Of a stretch of 17,616 nucleotides of DNA, positions 7,207-13,516 are shown in pieces. How positions within the stretch are numbered: the stretch's first letter is position 1; every line of letters starts with the position of its first letter. The stretch lies in the NCBI GenBank assembly GCA_900547285.1, contig URGF01000032.1:1-17616 (forward strand). Direction: 5' to 3'. Under the pieces are notes generated by a model. The model had not been told where the DNA came from and ran no database searches. It saw only the letters and a program-made list of their open reading frames with translations. The stretch is from an uncultured Collinsella sp. GTDB lineage: Bacteria > Actinomycetota > Coriobacteriia > Coriobacteriales > Coriobacteriaceae. The position numbers were made by a program, and so were the translations under genes.

Positions 7207-7270
7207 CCGTGGCTGCATGGGAAACCGAATGACGGCACGAGCATCCATTCGGCTTCCAAGGCAGCCACGG
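7207..7270. repeat. 64-bp two-tier inverted repeat 3' of the MFS gene
   Basis: The outer arms CCGTGGCTGC (7207-7216) and GCAGCCACGG (7261-7270) are perfect. A symmetric 3-nt internal loop follows. Inner arms GGAAACCGAATG (7220-7231) and CATTCGGCTTCC (7246-7257) pair over 12 bp with one G-U pair. All arms share one exact centre. It begins 36 nt after the MFS stop codon and lacks a T-run. Confidence 0.8.
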
Positions 7271-7306
7271 ACAAAACGGGGCAAAGAGCTACGAGCGACG
7301 TCTTCC

Positions 7307-8611
7307 CTACTCCCCCGCCACGCTTGCGCGCAGCTTGGCGGCGATGGGCTCGGATGCCAGCAGGAACACGAGCATGACCACGGAGCACGCCAAGCACACG
7401 ATCCAGGTGCTCGCAAAGGAGCCCGTGGCATCGAACAGCACGCCCGAGACGATGGCACCCACGGTGCCGCCGACCATCTCGAGCGAGGTAATGGTACCCG
7501 TGACCTTGCCGAGGTCCGCCATGCCAAACTGCTTGGACGCGGCAATAGTAGGCGTGATGGTGCCCATGCACGTTCCGACGCCAAAGCTCACGGCAGCCAC
7601 GATGGGACCAAGATCGGTCGCGGGGAAGCACAGCGCCACACAGGCGACAATACACGCAACGGATCCCAGCACGTTGCCAAAGCGCAGGCCAAAGCGATCG
7701 TAGATGGCGCCGAGCGAAATCTTGGCGATAACGACGGTGACCATATAGGCCGAAAGCACCGTACCGGCCCACATGGGATCGTGGCCGCCCGTGACGATCT
7801 TGGCGCCGTTGACGGTAACGCTCGTCATGTTGGTGACCTGGTTGGGCAAGATGGCGCCGTTAACGAGCCCCATAAAGAGGAAGGCGACGACAAGCAGCCA
7901 AAACGCCGGGCTCTTCTTGATGCGAGACCAGCCAACGCTAACCTCGGGCGCCGTGTGCTCGTCCTTGTCGCCAGCCGTCGAGACGGACGGATCGCCCGGG
8001 TTCTCGCCGAGCGGCTTAAGGCCGATCTCGGAAGGCTTGGTGCGGAAGGAGTAAGCCGTGATGGGCAGTGCCGCCACCATGCAGACGGCAGCGAGTACCA
8101 GGAACGCAGAGCGCCAGCCCACACTCACGATAAGAGAGCTCACGATCGGCGAGAGAATGGCGCCGCCAAAGCCCGAACCCGAAAGTGCGATGGAAATGGC
8201 AAGGCCGCGCTTGGCCGTAAACCAGTTGGCGGTCACAAGGCTGATGAGCAGGCGGGTCGAGGCCACAGCGAAGCAGCCCGAAACGGCAAAGAGCACGTAG
8301 ACCTGCCACAGCTCACCGACAAAGCTCATGCCAGCAAGCACCGCCGAGGTAGCGATAACGGTGAGCGAGCCCAATACGCGGCCACTCACCTTATCGGCAA
8401 CATGGCCGATAACGAGCGAACCCACGACGCTCACTACGGTGGAGATGGCATTGGAGATGTTGTACTGCGCAAGGGAAATGCCCAGGTCGCTGACGATCAG
8501 CGGCTGGAATAGGCTCATGCAGTTGACGAAAATCGTGTAGCACGTGGCCATGATCACGAAGCCGGAGGCCACCACGAGCCAGCCGGGGAAGAACTTACGC
8601 TGCTGGGGCAT
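7307..8611 (-). CDS. MFS transporter, monocarboxylate/OFA-like
   Basis: A 434-residue major facilitator with twelve predicted membrane segments in two halves, split by a charged cytoplasmic loop at about residues 196-230. The first loop has GHVADKVSGR, a form of MFS motif A, and the second half repeats it as GAIYDRFGLRFG. The N-terminal FFPGWLVVASGF and the KPSEIGLKPLG at the end of TM6 are typical of the oxalate/formate and monocarboxylate-type branch, so an organic acid or small anion is a reasonable but unproven substrate. The ATG at 8611 follows AAGGAG with a 4-nt gap. It lies 122 bp after the M20 hydrolase gene on the same strand with a nested palindrome but no T-run between, so partial co-transcription is possible; the carrier might move the hydrolase's substrate or product. 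Confidence 0.88.
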   Translation of the reverse strand: MPQQRKFFPGWLVVASGFVIMATCYTIFVNCMSLFQPLIVSDLGISLAQYNISNAISTVVSVVGSLVIGHVADKVSGRVLGSLTVIATSAVLAGMSFVGELWQVYVLFAVSGCFAVASTRLLISLVTANWFTAKRGLAISIALSGSGFGGAILSPIVSSLIVSVGWRSAFLVLAAVCMVAALPITAYSFRTKPSEIGLKPLGENPGDPSVSTAGDKDEHTAPEVSVGWSRIKKSPAFWLLVVAFLFMGLVNGAILPNQVTNMTSVTVNGAKIVTGGHDPMWAGTVLSAYMVTVVIAKISLGAIYDRFGLRFGNVLGSVACIVACVALCFPATDLGPIVAAVSFGVGTCMGTITPTIAASKQFGMADLGKVTGTITSLEMVGGTVGAIVSGVLFDATGSFASTWIVCLACSVVMLVFLLASEPIAAKLRASVAGE

Positions 8612-8650
8612 ACTGCTCCTTATTTAACAAACGAATAGCCGGCGCAGGGG

Positions 8651-8740
8651 CCGGTAGTGCCCAAGATTGCCTTGAAAGACAAGGGCATAGGCCTTACGGC
8701 CATGCCCGCAGGCTTGAAAGGCAAGGTTGGGTGCTACCGG
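8651..8740. repeat. 90-bp nested inverted repeat spanning the M20 stop codon
   Basis: The outer arms CCGGTAGTGCCC (8651-8662) and GGGTGCTACCGG (8729-8740) are followed inward by imperfect TTGCCTT/AAGGCAA pairing and then by a strong apical hairpin (8683-8707) with stems GGGCAT/ATGCCC and GGCC/GGCC. On the minus strand the apical loop is GTAA with a single bulged T. The outer arm contains the TAG stop codon of the amidohydrolase (8734-8736). No T-run follows. The apical hairpin closely matches the one at 16619-16643. Confidence 0.82.
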
Positions 8741-10026
8741 TGGTCGGCGATATAGCCCAAAGCGACGGCGGTATAGGCCGCGGCGCCGAGCGGCAGCTCG
8801 GCATCGTTAAAACGTGCCTTGGGATGGTGCTGGGCAAAGCGTTCGTCCGTGTCGGTTACGGCCGCGCCCACGGTAAAGTACGCACTCGGAATCTCGCTCG
8901 AGATAAGCGCAAAGTCCTCACTCGCCATGGCATGGAAAAGCGGCAAGAAAGCCGCCTTGGGCAGCACTGCGCCCACGTAGCCAAGCGACGCCTGAGTCAT
9001 ATCGCTGTCGAGTACAAGCGGCGGAACATCCGAAAGCGTCTCGATGGTCGCCGGCGTACGATAGGTCGTGGCAACGCCGTTAACGACCTCCGCGATGCGG
9101 GTCTTTAGGTGAGCCATGAGCTCAACATCAAAGCCGCGCAGCGTTCCCTCGAGCACGCAGGTGTCGGGGATGACGTTGGCCGCCAAGCCGCCGGCGAACT
9201 TACCAACGGTAAGTGCGACTTCCTTGGCCGCCGGCACCTCGCGGGAGATAAGCTCCTGGAGCGCCAGGTGCACGTGGACGCCGGCCGTGATGGGGTCGAT
9301 GCAGATCTCGGGGCTGGAACCGTGGCCGCCCTTGCCCTGGAGCGTGATGCGGAAACCGTACACACCCGAGAGCGCCGGGCTGCCGTAGAGCACCAGGCCA
9401 AGCGGCGACTGGCTGTTGACATGCATGGCAAAGGCCGCCTGAGGGCGCGGGTTCTCGAGCAAGCCGTCGGCGATGGCAGCGCGTGCTCCCTCAAAGGTCT
9501 CCTCGCCCGGCTGGAACAGCAACTTGACGGTAGCGTTGGCCTCCACAAGCTCGGCCTCGCGGGCCTTGAGCAGGCGCGCCGCACCAAGCAGGGCCGTCGC
9601 GTGCATATCGTGACCGCAAGCATGCATGCAGCCATTGGTGGATGCAAAGGACTCGCCGGATTCCTCGACAACGGGAAGGGCATCCATATCGCCTCGGAGC
9701 ATGACGACCGTTCCGGCCTGCTCGTCCTTGCACGTGCCATTGCCCTGAGCGGCCGCACCGGCACCGATCAGGCCAACGACGCAGGAACCGTCGACTAGCG
9801 TGGTATGGGGGATGTCCATCTCGTCCAGACGTGCCTGGATATAGGCAGACGTCTGCGGAAGATTGTTACCCAGCTCGGGCATCTGGTGCAGATCGTGTCG
9901 CCATGCAGCGAGCTCGTCTGCAAAAGCCTGAGCTTCTGCGACAAGACCGTCACCGATAGCGGCCTGCGCCGCCGCGGTGGCCTGGGGCGCTGGTTGCGGT
10001 TGAAAATCGGACAGAGCTGATGCCAT
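8734..10026 (-). CDS. M20D-family amidohydrolase / N-acyl amino acid hydrolase
   Basis: A 430-residue metallohydrolase that removes an acyl or peptide group from amino acid conjugates in the cytoplasm. The family motifs are complete: RGDMDALP (111-118), HACGHDMH (135-142, with Cys137 in the metal-bridging position typical of M20D), GEE (174-176), HVN (202), the dimerisation-domain GKGGHGSSP (231-239), ASEDFA (368-373) and the late histidines QHHPKARF (399-406). I start at ATG 10026 because TGGAGGG lies 5 nt before it; the 26 extra upstream residues possible in frame overlap the previous gene's terminator. Similar enzymes are called HipO, AmaA or IAA-amino acid hydrolase, and sequence reading cannot choose among them. 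A palindrome at 10057-10078 may be its operator. The MFS carrier follows 122 bp downstream. Confidence 0.92.
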   Translation of the reverse strand: MASALSDFQPQPAPQATAAAQAAIGDGLVAEAQAFADELAAWRHDLHQMPELGNNLPQTSAYIQARLDEMDIPHTTLVDGSCVVGLIGAGAAAQGNGTCKDEQAGTVVMLRGDMDALPVVEESGESFASTNGCMHACGHDMHATALLGAARLLKAREAELVEANATVKLLFQPGEETFEGARAAIADGLLENPRPQAAFAMHVNSQSPLGLVLYGSPALSGVYGFRITLQGKGGHGSSPEICIDPITAGVHVHLALQELISREVPAAKEVALTVGKFAGGLAANVIPDTCVLEGTLRGFDVELMAHLKTRIAEVVNGVATTYRTPATIETLSDVPPLVLDSDMTQASLGYVGAVLPKAAFLPLFHAMASEDFALISSEIPSAYFTVGAAVTDTDERFAQHHPKARFNDAELPLGAAAYTAVALGYIADHR

Positions 10027-10056
10027 AGAAGCCCTCCAGTAACGTTTTTGCAGCAC

Positions 10057-10078
10057 GCACTTTGATAGCGTAAAGTGC
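10057..10078. promoter_or_regulatory. Palindromic operator candidate upstream of the M20 hydrolase gene
   Basis: Perfect 7-bp arms GCACTTT and AAAGTGC are separated by 8 nt, 31 bp before the hydrolase start codon. It lies between the EamA terminator and the ribosome binding site, the only place a promoter for this gene can be. No regulator gene is adjacent and no clear -35/-10 pair was found, so its role is inferred from shape and position. Confidence 0.4.
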
Positions 10079-10104
10079 AAGGTACAACTGTAAGGGCATG
10101 ACAT

Positions 10105-10129
10105 AAAAATGCCGCCCTGGGAGGGCGGC
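10105..10129 (-). terminator. Intrinsic terminator of the EamA permease gene
   Basis: Arms GCCGCCCT (10111-10118) and AGGGCGGC (10122-10129) form a perfect 8-bp stem with a 3-nt loop, and on the minus strand ATTTTTA follows. The stem starts 12 nt after the EamA stop codon. Confidence 0.88.
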
Positions 10130-10141
10130 GCAACAAGTTGT

Positions 10142-11125
10142 TTACAATTGCGGGTGTGATTTTCGGCGCAAGAAATCGAAATGCGTCTCGCTCAAGATAA
10201 TCGAAAGAAAGATGAGCGCGAAGCCGGCGAGCAGGCGCGAGGTGAGCGCCTCCCCCATCAGCAGCACCGAGAACAGCACGCCCGAAGGCGACTCCATCGA
10301 AAGGAGCAGTGAGCCCGTCGAGGCCGAGACATGCGCCAGGCCGACGTTTTGGATGAGCAGAGCCGCGCATGTGCAACCAACCGAGAGAAACGCCATCGCG
10401 TTGATAAAGCTCGGCGTCCACACGGACAGAGGCGCTTGGGTCTCGAATAGCAGCGACGTTGCCAGGCTCAGCACGCCGTTGCCCACAAACATCCAAAACG
10501 TGATGACGTTGATGTCCATTTTGCGACCGTACTTGGCAGTCACCGCCATCTGGATGGCGAAAAAGACCGCACCCGCCAGCGTAATGACATCACCGATGTT
10601 GAATTCAACGCTATCGAGCGCCACCAAGCCAATGCCCGCCAAGCACAGCAGCGCCGCGCCCAGGTTATAGCGGGTGAGTTTTTCGCCGCTCAGAAAATAG
10701 CTCGCGAACGGCACAACGATGCAATACGTGCCCGTCAAAAAAGCATTCTTGCCCGCCGTGGTGTGCGCCAGACCGACTGTCTGCAGGGCGTAGGCGGCCC
10801 ACATAAGTGCGCCCATGCCAAGTCCGACGATAAGGTTGCGGGCGTTGAGGTGCGCGATGATGCGCTTGTGGAAGATGAAAAACATGACCAACGCCGCAGG
10901 CAGAAAGCGCACGTAGAGCAGTTCGAACACCGGAATGGTGTCGAGCGCGTCCTTCATGGTCGTAAAGGAGTAGCCCCAGACGACTGCCACCGAAAGCAGC
11001 AGGACTTTCCAGAACAGCGGCGAGCGAGCGCCGGCGCCGCGGGAGGTGCCGCCCGCGCCCAGGTCCTCGCGAGCAACAGGGCTATCGGGCATCATTTCGA
11101 TATTGTCAGTGGCATGCTGGGCCAT
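10142..11125 (-). CDS. EamA-family (DMT superfamily) permease
   Basis: A 327-residue drug/metabolite transporter of the inner membrane with ten predicted helices in two EamA repeats (about residues 38-172 and 178-315). Hallmarks are LLLSVAVVWGYSFTTMKDAL in TM1, YVRFLPAALVMF in TM2, and the second-repeat end SPSGVLFSVLLMGEALTSRLLAGFALIF. A 35-residue polar, glycine-rich N-terminal tail precedes TM1. The start at 11125 follows GAGG with a 7-nt gap. It lies between two intrinsic terminators, so it should be a single-gene transcript; a TTGACC at about 11186-11191 on the minus strand could be a -35 but no good -10 follows. The substrate cannot be told from the sequence; amino acid or metabolite export is usual in the family. 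Confidence 0.9.
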   Translation of the reverse strand: MAQHATDNIEMMPDSPVAREDLGAGGTSRGAGARSPLFWKVLLLSVAVVWGYSFTTMKDALDTIPVFELLYVRFLPAALVMFFIFHKRIIAHLNARNLIVGLGMGALMWAAYALQTVGLAHTTAGKNAFLTGTYCIVVPFASYFLSGEKLTRYNLGAALLCLAGIGLVALDSVEFNIGDVITLAGAVFFAIQMAVTAKYGRKMDINVITFWMFVGNGVLSLATSLLFETQAPLSVWTPSFINAMAFLSVGCTCAALLIQNVGLAHVSASTGSLLLSMESPSGVLFSVLLMGEALTSRLLAGFALIFLSIILSETHFDFLRRKSHPQL

Positions 11126-11192
11126 AGGGCATCCTCGCGCTCAATCTGGGCGTGGTGTCCGCACGCGCATGGCTGCGTGCCGCCTCATGGTC

Positions 11193-11232
11193 AAATAAAA
11201 GCAGGGCGCACCGGACCCCCGGCACGCCCCGC
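11193..11232 (-). terminator. Intrinsic terminator of the YhgE/Pip operon
   Basis: Arms GCAGGGCGCACCGG (11201-11214) and CCGGCACGCCCCGC (11219-11232) form a 14-bp stem with one G-T pair and one further imperfect position around a 4-nt loop; on the minus strand TTTTATTT follows. It is about 95 nt after the second YhgE/Pip stop codon. Confidence 0.85.
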
Positions 11233-11326
11233 TACTGTAGCAACAACCAAGCAGCCCGTGCAATTCACTACGCTAAAGCATCGGGTTGGAAGATCTCGAT
11301 GTTCCGACGGCGTTTACGTTGCTGAA

Positions 11327-13516
11327 CTAAATCAATTTGGTTGACTCCAGTTTTTCGATGATCCAGTCGTTGGCTTTGATGACCGGGCGGCGGAAGACGA
11401 CGCCCAGTGCCAGCGACGGAATCAGATAGCTCGCCAGAATGCCTAGCTCAATCCAGTACTCCATGTGGTACGCACCGGCCATGGCGGCATGCATGGCGTT
11501 GATGCCGTGGGTGAACGGCAGGAACGGATAGATCGCCTGGAACACGGGGCCGGTCATCTCGATGGGGAACGTGCCGCCCGAACCGCCGACCTGCATGACC
11601 AGCAGCACGACGGCGAGCGCCTTGCCGATATCGCCAAACGAAACCGTAAGCGTGTAGACGATATTGGAGAACACGAGACTCGCGACCCAGCCCGCCAGCA
11701 CAAACTGCAGCGGGTCGTCGCACTGGATGCCAAAGAACAGGATGTCGCCCGCACACACGAGCGTTGCCTGCAGCAGGGCCAGACCGCCAAAGAACAGGTA
11801 GCGGCCCAGGTAGATCTCGTGCAGGCGCACGGGGATGAGCTCGTTGATAAGCTCATCGTCAACCGAGACCTTCATCATGGCCGCCAGCACAATCGAGCCC
11901 ACCCAGAGCGACAGAATCGTGTAGAACGGTGCCATGGCCGAACCGTAGTTGCGGATCGGATAGACCGGCTTGCGATCGAGCGCGACGGGGCCGGAAAGCG
12001 ACACGGCCAGACCCTCGGGATCATTGCCGATCATCGTCTTGATCGTAGCGAGGTCATCCGACATCAAGGCGCCGTCGAGCTCGTCCTTAAACGCACTGAT
12101 CTTGTTCGACGCCTCGCCCAGCTGATCAGAAGCCTTGTTGACCAGCTTTGCAGCCTTGGAGAGGCCCTTTGCCAGCGAACCGGATGCGTCGGTCAGGCCA
12201 GCAACAGCACTATCCAGATCGTTCGAAATACCGTTCAGCGAATCCAAAACGCCCGAGATGGTCTTCTTGAGCTCCTTTGCCTTGGCCGAAAACGTAGAGT
12301 CGTAGTCAGTCTTGGCGCCCGAGATACCAGCCTTGGCATCCGCGATTGCCTGATCGACCTCGGCACGCGACTTATTAACCTCTGCCATGCTGTCAGAGAG
12401 AGACTTCGCGGTGGCCGTCAAGTCCTTGGCGTTGTTGCGATACTCCACAGCAATCCTGCTCAGCGATGTTGCCACAGACTTGAGGCTGTCCTGGAGTTTT
12501 TCGTCAGTCACCTGATCGGCAAAGCTGCGGAGCTGGTCGGCCATGGCGTCGATATCGTCGGCACGCGTGTTGAGCGCCGCCGCGGCATCGTTGAGCTGGG
12601 ACACTGTAAGGTCGACATGTTGATTCGCGGCATCAAATGCCTTCGCAAGCTCGGCGGACACGTTGTCAAACGAGCCCGCGCTTCCGTCAATCGCGGCATT
12701 GATGGCGTCGTTGGCGTCCTTCAGCGCTTCCTTGGAATCGCTCATGCCGCTCTTGACATGCTCCATCAGCTGCTTCGTTGACTCATCGACCGTGCCCGTC
12801 TGCTTGAGCATGCCGCTCGCCGACGTCAGCGAATCGGACGTGGAGATCAAAATGCCCGCCAGCGACGAAGCATTTGCCCGAACGTCTCGCAGGTCCTCAA
12901 TCGAATCGCCGAGCGTCGAGGACAGGTTGGCGATAAAGTTGCTGACCTGGTCGGTGCTCATGTAATCGAGCAGGCTGGACACCGTCTTAAGACCGATCGT
13001 CGTAATGGTCTCGGTAAAAGTTTTGTTAACCTGGCTCTGGACGGCGCTCGAACCCTTCTCGGTCACGATCTGCGCAATGGCGTTGGCCTTCTGATTCTCG
13101 TAGAACTCGATATCGGCATGCTTCACGTCGGTCGAGAAAAGCGTCATCATGTCAGCGCTAAACGTTTTGGGGATAACGACGGCAGCATAGTACGCGCCCG
13201 ACTTAACGCCCTCGATAGCCTTTTCGCGATTGTTGAGCACAACCCAATCGAAGCTCTCGTTGCCGCGTAGGGTGGCGGTCACGTTTTCGCCCACGTTAAC
13301 CTCGACGGGGATCAAATCGCTCTCGTAACCCTCATCGGTGTTGACCACGGCGATCTTAAGATTGCCGGTGTTGCCGTACGGATCCCAGCTGCCGGCGATG
13401 TTAAACCACGCGTACAGGCACGGTACGATAATGAGGCCCATCACGACAACCAAGCCGATCACGGAGCGAGACACGTTTTGGACATCGCGCTTAAACAGAT
13501 GCAGGATGTTCTTCAT
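11327..13516 (-). CDS. YhgE/Pip-family membrane protein (second of tandem pair)
   Basis: A 729-residue protein with the YhgE/Pip (phage infection protein) layout: one N-terminal membrane helix (about 18-40) followed by WDPYGN (44-49), a long extracytoplasmic region rich in Ala/Ser/Asp/Lys heptads (about 190-500) likely to form a helical stalk, and a C-terminal membrane domain (about 517-706) with five to six helices. That domain includes PVYPIRNYGSAMAPFYT, LSLWVG and GGSGGTFPIEM, the ABC-2-like part of the family. The ATG directly follows the TAA of the upstream paralogue with no gap, and its Shine-Dalgarno AAAGGAGGTGAG lies inside the end of that gene, indicating translational coupling. The family includes phage receptors, and its fold resembles EsaA/YueB of type VII secretion; the exact role here is unknown. 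Confidence 0.9.
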   Translation of the reverse strand: MKNILHLFKRDVQNVSRSVIGLVVVMGLIIVPCLYAWFNIAGSWDPYGNTGNLKIAVVNTDEGYESDLIPVEVNVGENVTATLRGNESFDWVVLNNREKAIEGVKSGAYYAAVVIPKTFSADMMTLFSTDVKHADIEFYENQKANAIAQIVTEKGSSAVQSQVNKTFTETITTIGLKTVSSLLDYMSTDQVSNFIANLSSTLGDSIEDLRDVRANASSLAGILISTSDSLTSASGMLKQTGTVDESTKQLMEHVKSGMSDSKEALKDANDAINAAIDGSAGSFDNVSAELAKAFDAANQHVDLTVSQLNDAAAALNTRADDIDAMADQLRSFADQVTDEKLQDSLKSVATSLSRIAVEYRNNAKDLTATAKSLSDSMAEVNKSRAEVDQAIADAKAGISGAKTDYDSTFSAKAKELKKTISGVLDSLNGISNDLDSAVAGLTDASGSLAKGLSKAAKLVNKASDQLGEASNKISAFKDELDGALMSDDLATIKTMIGNDPEGLAVSLSGPVALDRKPVYPIRNYGSAMAPFYTILSLWVGSIVLAAMMKVSVDDELINELIPVRLHEIYLGRYLFFGGLALLQATLVCAGDILFFGIQCDDPLQFVLAGWVASLVFSNIVYTLTVSFGDIGKALAVVLLVMQVGGSGGTFPIEMTGPVFQAIYPFLPFTHGINAMHAAMAGAYHMEYWIELGILASYLIPSLALGVVFRRPVIKANDWIIEKLESTKLI

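Noticed and set aside
7217..8512. 431-codon plus-strand frame opposite the MFS gene
   Set aside because: Antisense shadow with extremely high Arg/His/Gly/Asp content and no hydrophobic core.
10027..10104. N-terminal extension of the M20 hydrolase to 10104
   Set aside because: It would cover the putative operator and abut the previous gene's terminator; the ATG at 10026 has a strong ribosome binding site.
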